A DNA stretch of 64,000 nt from Sphingomonas sp. GC_Shp_5 (GCF_026540855.1 NZ_JALNUP010000004.1:1-64000); one strand, 5' to 3'. Shown: positions 53,076-63,313, counted from the first letter of the stretch. Program-made: numbers and translations. The notes: a model not told the origin generated them from the sequence alone.

Positions 53076-54352
53076 CCTGGCAGCACTGCCTTGGGGAAGT
53101 CCGCCCACACCGCGTCATAGTCGAGCTGGGCATGGTCGAGCGCATAGGGCGTCGGCCGATAGGGCCAGCAGCTCTCGACCATGAACGCCATGGTGCCGTC
53201 GATCTTGTGCGGCGTGAGGTCGGCGGCGCTCGCACCCTGCCAGCTGGCGAGATCGGGCCCATGCCCCGCCATCAGATTGTGCAGCGACAGCCCGCCCGGC
53301 GCGAAGCCTTCCGCCTTGGCGTCATAGGCGCCGCGGATCAGCCCCATCGCCTCGCTCATCACATTGCGGTGGAACCATGGCGGCCGGAACGTCCCTTCCG
53401 CCACCATCCACCGCGGCGGGAAGATCACGAAATCCGCATTGGCGCGGCCGGGGACGTCCGACGGCGAGGTCAGCAGCGTGAAGATCGAGGGATCGGGGTG
53501 ATCGAAGCTCACTGTGTTGATCGTGTTGAACCGCGACAGGTCATAGCGCCACGGCGCGAGATTGCCGTGCCAGGCGACCACGTCGAGCGGCGAATGGTCG
53601 AGCGTGGTGGTCCACAGCGACCCCATGAACTTCTGGATCACCTCGGTCGGCGTGTCGCGATCCTCGAACCAGGCCACCGGCGTCTCGAAGTCGCGCGGGT
53701 TGGCGAGGCCGTTGGCGCCGATCGGGCCGAGATCGGGCAGCCGGAACAGCGCACCATGATTTTCGGCGACATAGCCGCGCGCTTCGCCATCGGGCAGCAG
53801 CGCGCGAAACTTCACCCCGCGCGGCACCAGCGCGATCTGCCCGGGCGCGACCTCGATCCGGCCGAGCTCGGTGAGCAGCTCGAGCCGCCCCGCCTGGGGG
53901 ATGAACAGCAATTCGCCGTCGGCGTCGGTGAAGACGCGGGTCGTCATGTCCTTCCCCGCGGCATAGAGATGCACCGCGACGCCCTCGAGATCGGCGGGGT
54001 CGCGATTGGCGATCATGGTCACCAGGCTGTCGACGAGGTCGAGCGGCTCGCCTGGCGCGGCAAGCGGGTCCCAGCGCAGCCGGTTGGGCGCGAGCGGCGC
54101 GTCGCCGGTGCCTGGCGCGAACAGCCTCGCCCCCTCGTAGCGCCGGTAGGGCGGATGCTCGGCTGTGGGCCGCATCCGGTACAGCCACGAACGCCGGTTC
54201 TCATGCCGCGGCGCGGTGAAGGCGGTGCCCGAGAGCTGCTCGGCGTAAAGGCCGAACGCCGGCCGCTGCGGCGAATTGCGCCCGATCGGCAGCGCGCCGG
54301 GCACTGCCTCGGTCGAGACATGGTTGCCGAAGCCGGGAATATAGTCGCTCAC
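53072..54352 (-). CDS. hmgA: Homogentisate 1,2-dioxygenase
   Basis: HmgA opens the homogentisate ring to maleylacetoacetate using non-haem Fe(II). The 426-residue protein contains the iron-ligand region [16 protein letters not shown] (His and Glu) and NLMAGHGPD (second His), with the N-terminal [20 protein letters not shown]. The start is GTG 54352. It lies 41 bases after hppD and overlaps the Rieske gene. The next pathway enzymes (maiA, fahA) are not in the window. Confidence 0.96.
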   Translation of the reverse strand: MSDYIPGFGNHVSTEAVPGALPIGRNSPQRPAFGLYAEQLSGTAFTAPRHENRRSWLYRMRPTAEHPPYRRYEGARLFAPGTGDAPLAPNRLRWDPLAAPGEPLDLVDSLVTMIANRDPADLEGVAVHLYAAGKDMTTRVFTDADGELLFIPQAGRLELLTELGRIEVAPGQIALVPRGVKFRALLPDGEARGYVAENHGALFRLPDLGPIGANGLANPRDFETPVAWFEDRDTPTEVIQKFMGSLWTTTLDHSPLDVVAWHGNLAPWRYDLSRFNTINTVSFDHPDPSIFTLLTSPSDVPGRANADFVIFPPRWMVAEGTFRPPWFHRNVMSEAMGLIRGAYDAKAEGFAPGGLSLHNLMAGHGPDLASWQGASAADLTPHKIDGTMAFMVESCWPYRPTPYALDHAQLDYDAVWADFPKAVLPG

Positions 54353-54393
54353 GGGCCGTCCTTCCTGCCGCACGCCTCGAGGGAGGAGCGGCC

Positions 54394-55464
54394 TCATGCG
54401 TCGACGGTGATCACCCCGCGGCGGATCTGGTCGAGCTCGATCGATTCGTACAGCGCCTGGAAGTTGCCGTTGCCGAACCCCTCATTGCCCTTGCGCTGGA
54501 TGATCTCGAAGAAGATCGGCCCCACCATCGTCTCGGTGAAAATCTGCAGCAGCAGGCCTTCCTCGCCGACATTGCCGTCGATCAGGATGCGGTTCTTGCG
54601 CAGCCGCTCGAGATCATGGCCATGGCCCGGCACGCGCTTGTCGACGAGCTCGTAATAGGTCTCGATCGTGTCCTGCAGCTTCACCCCGCGGGCGCGCAAT
54701 TTCTCCACCGTCTCGAAGATGTCCTCGGTGGTCAGCGCCAGATGCTGGATGCCCTCGCCATTATAGTCGCGGATGAACTCCTCGATCTGGCTCTTGTCGT
54801 CCTGGCTCTCGTTGAGGGGGATGCGGATCGCGCGGTCGGGCGCGATCATCGCCTGGCTGAACAGACCCGTCGCCTTGCCCTTGATGTCGAAATACTTCTG
54901 CTCCTCGAAGCCGAAGATCTGGCCGTAGAAGGCAGACCAGGTGCGCATCTGGCCGCGGCGGACATTGTGGGTGAGATGGTCGAGCAGGTCGAGCCCGACG
55001 CTGTTCTCCGCCTCGGCCTGCTCGGCGCCGGGCACCTGGTGCCAGTCGTCGTACAGGGTGGCGCCATTGCCGTGGCGGTCGACCAGATACAACAGCGAGC
55101 CGCCGATCCCCTCGAGCACATAGCTGTTCTCGCCGAGCGCGCCGCCCGCCGCATCGCCGGGCTTCGCCCCGCGCGCCAGCGCCGCCTCATAGGCCTCGCG
55201 CGCATTGCCGACGCGAAACGCCATCCCGCTCGCCGATGGCCCGTGCGCGGCGCGGAAGTCCGCGGCATGGCCGCTCGGTTCCTGGTTGAGCAGCAGGTTG
55301 ATCCGGCCCTGCTTGTAGCGCGTCACCGCCTTGGTCGGGTGCACCGAGGCGGCGACGAACCCCAGTTGCTCGAACTGGTGCGCCAGCGCATCGGGATCGG
55401 GCGAGGTGAATTCGCAGAACTCGAACCCGTCGAGGCCCATCGGATTGACGTCCATGTGATCCAT
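54394..55464 (-). CDS. hppD: 4-Hydroxyphenylpyruvate dioxygenase
   Basis: HppD converts 4-hydroxyphenylpyruvate to homogentisate with Fe(II) and O2. The 356-residue protein has the vicinal-oxygen-chelate fold with iron ligands His in DHLTHNV, His in GIQHLALTT and Glu in LLQIFTETM, and the C-terminal [22 protein letters not shown] precedes ATG 55464 by about 9 bases. It is the first gene of the hppD-hmgA-Rieske operon and is divergent from the MarR gene, with a palindrome (55489-55508) in between. Confidence 0.96.
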   Translation of the reverse strand: MDHMDVNPMGLDGFEFCEFTSPDPDALAHQFEQLGFVAASVHPTKAVTRYKQGRINLLLNQEPSGHAADFRAAHGPSASGMAFRVGNAREAYEAALARGAKPGDAAGGALGENSYVLEGIGGSLLYLVDRHGNGATLYDDWHQVPGAEQAEAENSVGLDLLDHLTHNVRRGQMRTWSAFYGQIFGFEEQKYFDIKGKATGLFSQAMIAPDRAIRIPLNESQDDKSQIEEFIRDYNGEGIQHLALTTEDIFETVEKLRARGVKLQDTIETYYELVDKRVPGHGHDLERLRKNRILIDGNVGEEGLLLQIFTETMVGPIFFEIIQRKGNEGFGNGNFQALYESIELDQIRRGVITVDA

Positions 55465-55488
55465 GACGGCATTCTCTCCTAATATTTT

Positions 55489-55508
55489 TTGGTATCGTTC
55501 GTTACCAA
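55489..55508. promoter_or_regulatory. Putative MarR-family operator between hppD and its regulator
   Basis: A perfect 6-bp inverted repeat TTGGTA-N8-TACCAA lies in the 93-base gap between the divergent hppD and marR starts, 25 bases upstream of the hppD ATG. MarR proteins bind such palindromes as dimers, so binding here would affect both promoters. A related half-site (GATACTAAC, about 55542-55550) lies nearer the MarR start. No footprint evidence exists in the sequence. Confidence 0.5.
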
Positions 55509-55557
55509 CTCTTCTGCGTGATTGCCCGGATCGTGTCAACTGATACTAACCTGGAGC

Positions 55558-56022
55558 ATGACCGGACTGGCGCTCGACGACTTCATCCCCTTCCGCCTCT
55601 CGGTGACCTCCAACCTGGTCAGCGACTCGATCGCGCGCGCCTATGAGGCACTGTTCGCGCTGACCATTCCCGAATGGCGGCTGGTCGCGGTGATCGCCGA
55701 GACCGGCGGCATCACCCAGCAGGCGATCGGCCAGCGCACGCTGATGGACAAGGTGACGGTGAGTCGCGCCGCGATCGCGCTGGTCGAGCGCGGGCTGCTC
55801 GCCCGCCGCGCCAACCCCGACGACCGCCGCTCGCACCTGCTCGATCTCACCGACGCGGGGCGCGACCTCTATGCCGCGGTCGCGCCCAAGGCGCTCGACC
55901 TCGAACGGCGGCTGTTCTCCGGCTTCTCAGCGCAGGAGATCGACGGCTTCGTCACCATGCTGCGCCGCATCGACGCGGTGACGCTGGCGCTACGTAACGA
56001 GCGCGACGGGCGCCCCGGCTAG
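55558..56022 (+). CDS. MarR-family transcriptional regulator
   Basis: A 154-residue winged-helix protein with the recognition-helix segment LMDKVTVSRAAIALVERGLL and the wing RRANPDDRRSHLLDLTDAG. Divergent placement beside hppD-hmgA makes it a likely homogentisate- or tyrosine-responsive repressor (HmgR-like), an inference from context. ATG 55558 (MTGLALDDFIP) follows GGAG at 55553-55556. Confidence 0.9.
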   Translation: MTGLALDDFIPFRLSVTSNLVSDSIARAYEALFALTIPEWRLVAVIAETGGITQQAIGQRTLMDKVTVSRAAIALVERGLLARRANPDDRRSHLLDLTDAGRDLYAAVAPKALDLERRLFSGFSAQEIDGFVTMLRRIDAVTLALRNERDGRPG

Positions 56023-56058
56023 CCGCAATCCGCCGGCACGCGCTGGCGCACGAGCCGA

Positions 56059-58167
56059 TCATCCCGCCTTCACCCGCGCGCGAAAGCGGTGCAGCACCGG
56101 CTCGGTATAGCCGTTTGGCTGGCGCGCACCCTCGAACACCAGCGCCCGCGCCGCCTGGAAGGCGAGGCTTTCGCCGTCCGGCCCGGCCTCTAGCCCGATC
56201 AGCGGCCGGTAGGCAGGGTCGCCGGCATTTTGCGCATCCACCTTGGCCGCCATCCGTCGCAGCGCACCTTCGGCCTCGTCGGCGGTGGCGACGCCGTGCA
56301 GCAGCCAATTGGCCATGTGCTGCGAACTGATCCGTAGCGTCGCGCGATCCTCCATCAGCCCGATGTCGTGGATATCGGGCACCTTGGAACAGCCCACCCC
56401 CTGGTCCACCCAGCGCACCACATAGCCGAGAATGCCTTGCGCGTTGTTGTCGAGCTCCGCGGCAATCTCGTCCGGCTGCCAGTTGCGCCCACCCGCCACC
56501 GGCGGCGTCAGCAGCGCGTCGAGCCCGGCGACCGGCTCGGCGGCGCGCGCCTGCTGCCGCGCCGCGACGTCGACGCCGTGATAATGCATCGCGTGCAGCG
56601 TCGCCGCGGTGGGGGAGGGCACCCAGGCGGTGGTCGCGCCGCTCAGCGGGTGGGCGATCTTTTCCGCCAGCATCGCCGCCATCCGGTCGGGCGCCGCCCA
56701 CATCCCCTTGCCGATCTGCGCGCGGCCGGCGAGCCCGCAGGCGAGGCCGATCTGGACGTTGCGATCCTCATAGGCGCGGATCCACGCCGCCGCCTTCATC
56801 TCGCTTTTGCGCACCATCGGCCCCGCCGCCATCGCACTGTGGATCTCGTCGCCGGTGCGATCGAGAAAGCCGGTGTTGATGAAGACGATGCGGTGGCGCA
56901 CCGCGTTGATGCAGGCGGCGAGATTGACCGAGGTCCGCCGCTCCTCGTCCATCACCCCCACCTTGATCGAATGGCGGGCAAGGCCGAGCAGATCCTCCAC
57001 CGCGTCGAACAGCGCATTGGTGAACGCCGCTTCCGCCGGCCCGTGCATCTTCGGCTTGACGATGTAGATTGATCCGGTGCGGCTGTTCGCCAGCGGGCCG
57101 CGGTGCTGGAGGTCGTGGAGCCCGATCAGGCTGGTGACGATCGCATCGAGGATCCCCTCGGGCGCCTCGCCGCCATCGGGGAGCAGCACCGCCGGCGTCG
57201 TCATCAGATGGCCGACGTTGCGCACGAACAACAAGCTGCGCCCCGGCAGCACGATGTCTTCGCCGGAAAGGCCGACATAAGGGCGATCCTCGGCCAACCG
57301 CCGGGTCATGGTGCGGCCCGCCTTGGCGAACGTCTCCTCGAGCGTGCCGGTCATCAGCCCCAGCCAATTGCCATAGGCAGCGACCTTGTCGGCGGCGTCC
57401 ACCGCGGCGACCGAATCCTCGAAGTCGACGATGGTGGTCAGCGCCGATTCGAGCAGCACGTCGGCAACCCCCGCCGGATCGTCGCGCCCGATCGGATGGC
57501 GGTCGTCCACCACCAGCTCGATGTGGAGGCCACGATGGCGGAACAGCCAGTTCGCGCCGCGCCGCCCGATCAGCTGCGCATCGTCCATGATCAGCGCCGG
57601 TATCTCCTCCGCGGCGACCAGGTCCGCCCAGTCGATCGCGAGCGGCACCGCCTCGTCGAGAAATGCCTTGGCCCGCGCCACCACCGCGGCGCCGCGCGCC
57701 CCGTCGTAGCCGCCACCCACCGGCGGCGCGCCGAGCGCGTCGGTGCCGTACAGCGCGTCATACAGGCTGCCCCAGCGCGCATTGGCGGCATTGAGCAGGA
57801 AGCGCGCGTTGAGCACCGGCACCACCAGCTGCGGGCCCGCTAGGCTTGCCACCTCGTCGTCCACCCCGCGCGGGTCGATCGCGAACGGCGCCGGCTCGTC
57901 GACCAGATAGCCGATCTCGCGCAGGAACGCCTGATAGGCTTTCTGATCGACCGGCTGCCCGGCATGGGCGCCATGCCATTGGTCGAGCGCCGCCTGCAGC
58001 CGGTCGCGGGTGTCGAGCAGCGCCTGATTCTCGGGCGCGAACGCCGTGAAAATCGCCGCCGCCCCTTCCCAGAATGTCTCGGGCGCGATCCCCGTGCCCG
58101 GCAGCGCCTGCCCCTCGATGAACGCGGCCAGTTCCTCGGCCACCTGCAATCCTGCTCGCTCGATCAT
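56059..58167 (-). CDS. glcB: Malate synthase G
   Basis: GlcB condenses glyoxylate with acetyl-CoA to form malate. The 702-residue length is typical of isoform G. Features include [59 protein letters not shown], and the catalytic Asp region near the C-terminus ([26 protein letters not shown]). Isoform G feeds glyoxylate from glycolate oxidation into the cycle. It is convergent with the MarR gene and divergent from mmsA. No isocitrate lyase is present. Confidence 0.96.
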   Translation of the reverse strand: MIERAGLQVAEELAAFIEGQALPGTGIAPETFWEGAAAIFTAFAPENQALLDTRDRLQAALDQWHGAHAGQPVDQKAYQAFLREIGYLVDEPAPFAIDPRGVDDEVASLAGPQLVVPVLNARFLLNAANARWGSLYDALYGTDALGAPPVGGGYDGARGAAVVARAKAFLDEAVPLAIDWADLVAAEEIPALIMDDAQLIGRRGANWLFRHRGLHIELVVDDRHPIGRDDPAGVADVLLESALTTIVDFEDSVAAVDAADKVAAYGNWLGLMTGTLEETFAKAGRTMTRRLAEDRPYVGLSGEDIVLPGRSLLFVRNVGHLMTTPAVLLPDGGEAPEGILDAIVTSLIGLHDLQHRGPLANSRTGSIYIVKPKMHGPAEAAFTNALFDAVEDLLGLARHSIKVGVMDEERRTSVNLAACINAVRHRIVFINTGFLDRTGDEIHSAMAAGPMVRKSEMKAAAWIRAYEDRNVQIGLACGLAGRAQIGKGMWAAPDRMAAMLAEKIAHPLSGATTAWVPSPTAATLHAMHYHGVDVAARQQARAAEPVAGLDALLTPPVAGGRNWQPDEIAAELDNNAQGILGYVVRWVDQGVGCSKVPDIHDIGLMEDRATLRISSQHMANWLLHGVATADEAEGALRRMAAKVDAQNAGDPAYRPLIGLEAGPDGESLAFQAARALVFEGARQPNGYTEPVLHRFRARVKAG

Positions 58168-58465
58168 CCCGGTCCTCGTTCGTGGGTGGGTGTGGAGGAA
58201 CTATAGCATGCCCGCGAGGAGTCGACCCGTCTCCAACCGTCCGGCCGCAGCACCACGAGCCAGGGCTCTGGCTAGCGGTCACCCGGCGATCGGTGGTGAC
58301 ATCAGCCACAAAATCGTCATCCCAGCGAAAGCTGGGGTCTCCCGCGGCTACTTCCCCGGCGAGACCCCAGCTTCCGCTGGGATGACGGTCGATCTCGTTA
58401 CCGCAAACCCCTTGCCTCGCTCCCCCGAGCGGCGCAGAGCCGCCCGAAAAATAGGAGAGCATGCC
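58168..58465. other. 298-base divergent intergenic region with palindromic repeat
   Basis: Lies between glcB (minus) and mmsA (plus). It contains a dispersed palindrome at 58316-58386 and a weak minus-strand -10 (TATAGT, 58205-58200) for glcB. Otherwise no ORF with homology-like features and no RNA gene was seen. Confidence 0.7.
58316..58386. repeat. Dispersed palindromic repeat, GTCATCCCAGCG family, copy 3
   Basis: GTCATCCCAGCGAAAGCTGG and, inverted, CCAGCTTCCGCTGGGATGAC face each other across about 30 bases. Unlike copies 1-2 it lies between divergent genes (glcB and mmsA), in the mmsA leader, so a terminator role is not expected for this copy. Confidence 0.87.
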
Positions 58466-60010
58466 ATGCGCATCATCGACCATCACATCGTGGGTGGCGG
58501 CGCCGGATCGAACGTTGGCGGTGGCGCCAGCCGCACCGGTGACGTGTTCGATCCCAACACCGGCCAGGTCCAGGCCACCGTCACCCTCGGCACCAAGGCC
58601 GATCTCGATCGTGCGGTCGCCGCCGCGCAGGCCGCGCAGCCTGGCTGGGCCGCGACCAACCCGCAGCGCCGCGCCCGCGTCATGTTCCGCTTCAAGGAAC
58701 TGGTCGAGGCCAGCATGGACGATCTCGCCCACCTGCTCTCGTCGGAGCATGGCAAGGTAATCGCCGATTCCAAGGGCGACATCCAGCGCGGGCTCGAGGT
58801 GATCGAATTCGCCTGCGGCATCCCGCACATCCTCAAGGGCGATTATACCCATGGCGCCGGCCCCGGGATCGACGTCTATTCGATGCGCCTGCCGATCGGT
58901 ATCGGCGCCGGCATCACCCCGTTCAACTTCCCCGGGATGATCCCGATGTGGATGTTCGGCGTCGCCATCGCCTGCGGCAACGCCTTCATCCTCAAGCCGT
59001 CCGAGCGCGATCCGTCGCTGCCGGTGCGCCTCGCCGAGCTGATGCTCGAGGCCGGCGCGCCCGAGGGCATCCTCCAGGTCGTCCATGGCGACAAGGAGAT
59101 GGTCGATGCGATCCTCGATCATCCCGCGATCGGTGCGGTCAGCTTCGTCGGCTCGTCCGACATCGCCCATTATGTTTACCGCCGCGGCGTCGAGGCCGGC
59201 AAGCGTGTCCAGGCGATGGGCGGCGCCAAGAACCATGGCGTGGTCATGCCCGATGCCGATCTCGACCAGGTCGTCGCCGATCTCGCCGGCGCCGCCTTTG
59301 GCTCGGCCGGCGAGCGCTGCATGGCGCTGCCGGTGGTGGTGCCGGTCGGCTACAAGACCGCCGACGCGCTCCGCGAGAAGCTGATCCCCGCGATCGACGC
59401 GTTGCGCGTCGGCGTCTCGACCGATGCCGAGGCGCATTACGGCCCGGTGGTCAACGCCGCGCATCGCCAGCGCATCGAGCAATGGATCCAGACCGGGGTC
59501 GACGAGGGCGCCGAGCTGGTGGTCGACGGCCGCGGCTTCGCGCTCCAGGGCCATGAACAGGGCTTCTTCATCGGCCCGTCGCTGTTCGACCATGTCACCC
59601 CGCAGATGAGCGCCTACCAGGAAGAGATCTTCGGCCCGGTGCTGCAGATCGTCCGCGCGCCCGATTTCGAGACGGCGCTGCGCCTGCCGAGCGATCACCA
59701 ATACGGTAACGGCGTCGCGATCTTCACCCGCAACGGCCATGCCGCGCGCGAGTTCGCGGCGCGGGTCAACGTCGGCATGGTCGGGATCAACGTGCCGATC
59801 CCGGTGCCGGTCGCCTATCACAGCTTCGGCGGCTGGAAGCGCTCGGCGTTCGGCGACACCAACCAGCATGGCCTCGAGGGCGTCAAGTTCTGGACCAAGG
59901 TCAAGACGGTCACCCAGCGCTGGCCCGACGGCTCGGCGCTCCCCGGTGGCAGCGAGGACGGCGGACCCTCGCGCGTCCAGGATGCGTTCGTCATCCCGAC
60001 GATGGGCTGA
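58466..60010 (+). CDS. mmsA: CoA-acylating methylmalonate-semialdehyde dehydrogenase
   Basis: MmsA oxidises methylmalonate semialdehyde to propionyl-CoA at the end of valine degradation. The 514-residue protein has the ALDH fold with ITPFNFPGMIPMWMFG, PSERDPSLP, SFVGSSDIAHYVY and the catalytic Cys in GSAGERCMALPV. ATG 58466 follows AGGAGA at 58453-58458. It is the first gene of the mmsA-lipoprotein-acyl-CoA dehydrogenase-mmsB run. Confidence 0.95.
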   Translation: MRIIDHHIVGGGAGSNVGGGASRTGDVFDPNTGQVQATVTLGTKADLDRAVAAAQAAQPGWAATNPQRRARVMFRFKELVEASMDDLAHLLSSEHGKVIADSKGDIQRGLEVIEFACGIPHILKGDYTHGAGPGIDVYSMRLPIGIGAGITPFNFPGMIPMWMFGVAIACGNAFILKPSERDPSLPVRLAELMLEAGAPEGILQVVHGDKEMVDAILDHPAIGAVSFVGSSDIAHYVYRRGVEAGKRVQAMGGAKNHGVVMPDADLDQVVADLAGAAFGSAGERCMALPVVVPVGYKTADALREKLIPAIDALRVGVSTDAEAHYGPVVNAAHRQRIEQWIQTGVDEGAELVVDGRGFALQGHEQGFFIGPSLFDHVTPQMSAYQEEIFGPVLQIVRAPDFETALRLPSDHQYGNGVAIFTRNGHAAREFAARVNVGMVGINVPIPVPVAYHSFGGWKRSAFGDTNQHGLEGVKFWTKVKTVTQRWPDGSALPGGSEDGGPSRVQDAFVIPTMG

Positions 60011-60036
60011 CCGGCCCGCAACGGATGAGGACTTCC

Positions 60037-60546
60037 ATGCGCACCCACCTGACCGCGACCCTGCCGATCGCCACCGCCCTGCTGCTCGCCGCCTGTGGCG
60101 GTGGTGGCGCTGCGGGGGGCAATGGCTCGTCGCAGTCCGAGCCCGCGGCGGCACAGGCCCAGTCGCAGCCCGACGATCTGATGGAGGACCAGCAGAATAC
60201 GCTGGTGCCGGTCGCGGCGCCGTCGCCGAGCCCGGTGGCCGGCATCCCTGCGGGCTTCCAGGGCCGCTGGGGCCTCACCGACAGTGATTGCGAACCCGGC
60301 CGCGCCGACGCCAAGGGGCTGATGACGATCGCCGGCGACAAGCTCTCCTTCTACGAATCTCGCGGCACCGCGACCGCGATCAAGGCGGTCGCCGCCACCA
60401 CGCTCACCTTTACCCTGCCGGTCAGCGGCGAGGGCCAGACCTGGAACGAGGCGACCACGCTCACCCTGCTCGACGAGGGCAAGACGCTCCAGCGCCAGGT
60501 CGCCAAACCGGCTGGATCCTTCCGCTACTCGCGCTGCCCCAGCTGA
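60037..60546 (+). CDS. Small lipoprotein of unknown function
   Basis: A 169-residue product with a lipoprotein signal and lipobox (LLLAACGGGG), a Gln/Ser/Pro-rich linker, and a compact C-terminal domain (FQGRWGLTDSDCEPGRADAKGLMTI...) with two cysteines. ATG 60037 follows GAGG at 60027-60030. Its place between mmsA and the acyl-CoA dehydrogenase of a valine-degradation operon is unexpected. No function can be assigned. Confidence 0.82.
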   Translation: MRTHLTATLPIATALLLAACGGGGAAGGNGSSQSEPAAAQAQSQPDDLMEDQQNTLVPVAAPSPSPVAGIPAGFQGRWGLTDSDCEPGRADAKGLMTIAGDKLSFYESRGTATAIKAVAATTLTFTLPVSGEGQTWNEATTLTLLDEGKTLQRQVAKPAGSFRYSRCPS

Positions 60547-60554
60547 GGACCATC

Positions 60555-61709
60555 ATGCAATTCGACCTCACCGACGATCAGCGCGAGATCCAGGAGCTCG
60601 CGCGCCGCTTCACCGCCGATCGGATCACCCCCCACGCCGGCGAATGGGACGAGAAGCACATCTTCCCGCGGCCGACGATCAAGGCCGCCGCCGATCTCGG
60701 TTTCGCCGCGATCTACGTCTCCGAGGAGTCGGGCGGCATCGCGCTCGGCAGGCTCGAGGCGGCGCTGATCATGGAGGCGATGGCCTATGGCTGCCCGTCG
60801 ACCTCCGCCTTTATCTCGATCCACAACATGGCGAGCTGGATGATCGACCGGTTCGGCTCGGCGAGCGTTAAGGCCAAATACCTGCCCGATCTCGTCACCA
60901 TGGATCGCCTCGCGAGCTATTGCCTGACCGAGCCGGGCTCGGGCTCGGACGCTGCCGCGCTCAAGACCCGCGCGGTGCGCGACGGCGACGACTATATCGT
61001 CACCGGCACCAAGCAGTTCATCTCGGGCGCCGGCGAGAATGAGGTCTATGTCGCCATGGTCCGCACCGGCCCAGATACGCCAGAGGGGCAGGGGCCGAAG
61101 GGCATCTCCGCGCTGGTGATCGAGAAGGGCATGCCCGGCGTCAGCTTCGGCGCGCAGGAGAAGAAGCTCGGCTGGCATTCGCAGCCGACCGCGCAGGTCA
61201 TCTTCGACAACGTCCGCGTGCCCGCCGAGAATCTGGTCGGCGCCGAGGGCGAGGGCTTCCGCATCGCGATGATGGGGCTCGACGGCGGCCGGCTCAACAT
61301 CGGCGCCTGCAGCCTCGGCGGCGCGCAGCGCTGCCTCGACGAGGCGATCCGCTACACCAAGGATCGCCAGCAGTTCGGCAAGCCGATCGCCGATTTCCAG
61401 AACACCCAATTCACCCTCGCCGACATGGCGACCGAGCTCGAGGCCGCGCGCGCTCTGCTCTATATCGCCGCCGCCAAGGTCACCGCCGGCGCGCCCGACC
61501 GGACCCGCTTCGCTGCCATGGCCAAGCGCCTCGCCACCGACACCGGCTCGGCCGTGGTCGATCGCGCGCTGCAGTTGCACGGTGGCTACGGCTATCTGCA
61601 GGATTATCCGATCGAGCGCTTCTGGCGCGACCTGCGCGTCCATTCGATCCTCGAGGGCACCAACCAGGTAATGCGGATGATCGTCGGCCGCGACCTCACC
61701 CGCCAGTAA
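60555..61709 (+). CDS. Acyl-CoA dehydrogenase (isobutyryl-CoA dehydrogenase-like)
   Basis: A 384-residue FAD enzyme of the ACAD family. CLTEPGSGSDAAALKTRA, GWHSQPTAQVIFDNVRVP, LGGAQRCLDEA, RQQFGKPIADFQ and the catalytic Glu region of the C-terminal domain (DYPIERFWRDLRVHSILEGTNQ) are present. Operon context with mmsA and mmsB points to isobutyryl-CoA (valine route), oxidising it to methacrylyl-CoA. Starts at ATG 60555. Confidence 0.93.
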   Translation: MQFDLTDDQREIQELARRFTADRITPHAGEWDEKHIFPRPTIKAAADLGFAAIYVSEESGGIALGRLEAALIMEAMAYGCPSTSAFISIHNMASWMIDRFGSASVKAKYLPDLVTMDRLASYCLTEPGSGSDAAALKTRAVRDGDDYIVTGTKQFISGAGENEVYVAMVRTGPDTPEGQGPKGISALVIEKGMPGVSFGAQEKKLGWHSQPTAQVIFDNVRVPAENLVGAEGEGFRIAMMGLDGGRLNIGACSLGGAQRCLDEAIRYTKDRQQFGKPIADFQNTQFTLADMATELEAARALLYIAAAKVTAGAPDRTRFAAMAKRLATDTGSAVVDRALQLHGGYGYLQDYPIERFWRDLRVHSILEGTNQVMRMIVGRDLTRQ

Positions 61710-61722
61710 TCAGGAGAGACTT

Positions 61723-62595
61723 ATGGCACGCGTCGCCTTTATCGGCCTCGGCAACATGGGTGGCGGCATGGCCGCCAACCTTGCCGCCAAGGGCCATGAC
61801 GTTCGCGCCTTCGACCTCAGCGAGCCCGCGCTCGCCAAGGCTGAGGCGGCCGGTTGCCTCCGCGCGGCCAGCGCCGCCGCGGCGATCGAGGGCGCCGAGG
61901 CGATCGTCACCATGCTCCCCGCCGGCAGCCATGTCGCGGGCGTCTATGCCGACGCGATCTTCGCCGGCGCGGCGCCCTCGGCGGTGCTGATCGATTGCTC
62001 GACGATCGACGTCGCCACCGCCCGCGCGCTCGGCGAAGAGGCCGCGACGCGGGGCTTTGCCGCGGTCGATGCGCCGGTCTCGGGCGGGATCGCCGCCGCC
62101 CAGGCGGGCACGCTCACCTTCATGGTCGGCGGCAGCGCCGCAGGCTTCGAGCGCGCGCGCCCGTTTCTCGACGCCATGGGCAAGGCGGTGATCCACGCCG
62201 GCGCGAGCGGTGCCGGTCAGGCCGCCAAGATGTGCAACAACATGATCCTCGGCGCGACCATGATCGCCACCTGCGAGGCGTTCGCGCTCGCCGACAAGCT
62301 CGGGCTCGACGCGCAGCGCTTCTACGACATCGCCTCGGTGAGCTCGGGCCAGAGCTGGTCGATGACCACTTACTGCCCGGTCCCCGGCGTCGGCCCGGAG
62401 ACGCCCGCCGACCGCGACTACCAGGGCGGGTTCGCCGCGGCGCTGATGCTCAAGGACCTGCGCCTCGCGAAGGAGGCCGCCGCGCAGGCCGGCGCCACCG
62501 TGGCGCTGTCCAGCGAGGCGACCGAACTTTACGAGCGCTTCGTCGCCGCGGGGCAGGGGAGCACCGACTTCTCCGGCATCATCCGCACGCTCTAG
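61723..62595 (+). CDS. mmsB: 3-Hydroxyisobutyrate dehydrogenase
   Basis: MmsB oxidises 3-hydroxyisobutyrate to methylmalonate semialdehyde. The 290-residue protein has the N-terminal Rossmann motif FIGLGNMGGGMAANL, the family's DAPVSGGIAAAQAGTL and the catalytic-Lys region GAGQAAKMCNNMILG. It starts 13 bases after the acyl-CoA dehydrogenase. No enoyl-CoA hydratase or 3-hydroxyisobutyryl-CoA hydrolase is encoded in this operon, so those two steps must be located elsewhere. Confidence 0.95.
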   Translation: MARVAFIGLGNMGGGMAANLAAKGHDVRAFDLSEPALAKAEAAGCLRAASAAAAIEGAEAIVTMLPAGSHVAGVYADAIFAGAAPSAVLIDCSTIDVATARALGEEAATRGFAAVDAPVSGGIAAAQAGTLTFMVGGSAAGFERARPFLDAMGKAVIHAGASGAGQAAKMCNNMILGATMIATCEAFALADKLGLDAQRFYDIASVSSGQSWSMTTYCPVPGVGPETPADRDYQGGFAAALMLKDLRLAKEAAAQAGATVALSSEATELYERFVAAGQGSTDFSGIIRTL

Positions 62596-62603
62596 CTGCC
62601 CCC

Positions 62604-62678
62604 GTCATCCCAGCGAACGCTGGGATCTCGCGCCGCGAGGGAAACCCTCCGGGAGACCCCAGCTTCCGCTGGGGTGAC
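62604..62678. repeat. Dispersed palindromic repeat, GTCATCCCAGCG family, copy 4
   Basis: GTCATCCCAGCGAACGCTGGG and CCCAGCTTCCGCTGGGGTGAC enclose about 35 bases. Located immediately after the mmsB stop and before the convergent L,D-transpeptidase stop, a position suited to bidirectional termination. Confidence 0.87.
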
Positions 62679-62704
62679 GGCATCGCCCGCAGGGTCCGCG
62701 ACCT

Positions 62705-63313
62705 TTACTGCGCCGCGCCGGTCAGCTGATCGCCATTGGCATTGGCGGTCTCGGTGCTCGAATCATAGGGCACCGGCGGCGACCAGCCCTCGCCGGCGGG
62801 AAGATCGGTCACCTCCACCATGCTGCCGACGCTGGTCACCGCGAACAGCTTCTTGGCGAACGCGGTCGGCACCCGGATGCAGCCGTGGCTCGCGGGGAAA
62901 CCGGGGTTGTTGCCGGCATGGATGGCAACGCCATCCCAGGTCAGCCGCTGCATGAACGGCATCGGCGCGGAATCGTACAGGTTGCTCTTGTGGCTCTCCT
63001 CCTTCTGGAGGATCGGGAACACGCCCACCGGCGTCTCCTTGCCATCCTTGCCGGTGGAGACGGTCGACGCCGCGATCAGCTTCTCGCCGCGATAGACATA
63101 GGCCTTCTGGTCGGCGATCGAGATCACCACGCTGACCGGCTGCATCGAGGCGCCATCGGCCCAGACGAACTTGTTGGGGCCGAGCGTGGCGGCCTCGCCC
63201 GCCAGCGCGACTCCGGAGTCGCCGCCGCCGCTGCCGGCCGCCGTCGCCGCGAGCACGCTCGCCGGCGCGATGATGAAAAGCGCCGCGCCGCAAGCGGCAA
63301 GCAATTTCTTCAT
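62705..63313 (-). CDS. L,D-transpeptidase (YkuD domain), secreted
   Basis: A 202-residue protein with a signal peptide (MKKLLAACGAALFIIAPASVLA) and a YkuD domain with the active-site motif SHGCIRVP. Such enzymes make 3-3 peptidoglycan cross-links or attach lipoproteins. The domain begins VSVVISIADQKAYVYRGEKL and includes the STGKDGKETPVGVFPI loop. ATG 63313 is preceded by GGAACTGAAAAG. It is divergent from another transpeptidase-family gene. Confidence 0.9.
   Translation of the reverse strand: MKKLLAACGAALFIIAPASVLAATAAGSGGGDSGVALAGEAATLGPNKFVWADGASMQPVSVVISIADQKAYVYRGEKLIAASTVSTGKDGKETPVGVFPILQKEESHKSNLYDSAPMPFMQRLTWDGVAIHAGNNPGFPASHGCIRVPTAFAKKLFAVTSVGSMVEVTDLPAGEGWSPPVPYDSSTETANANGDQLTGAAQ

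Noticed and set aside
57758-60154. A 798-codon minus-strand frame spanning glcB and mmsA
   Set aside because: Crosses two real genes and a palindromic repeat; no recognisable motifs.
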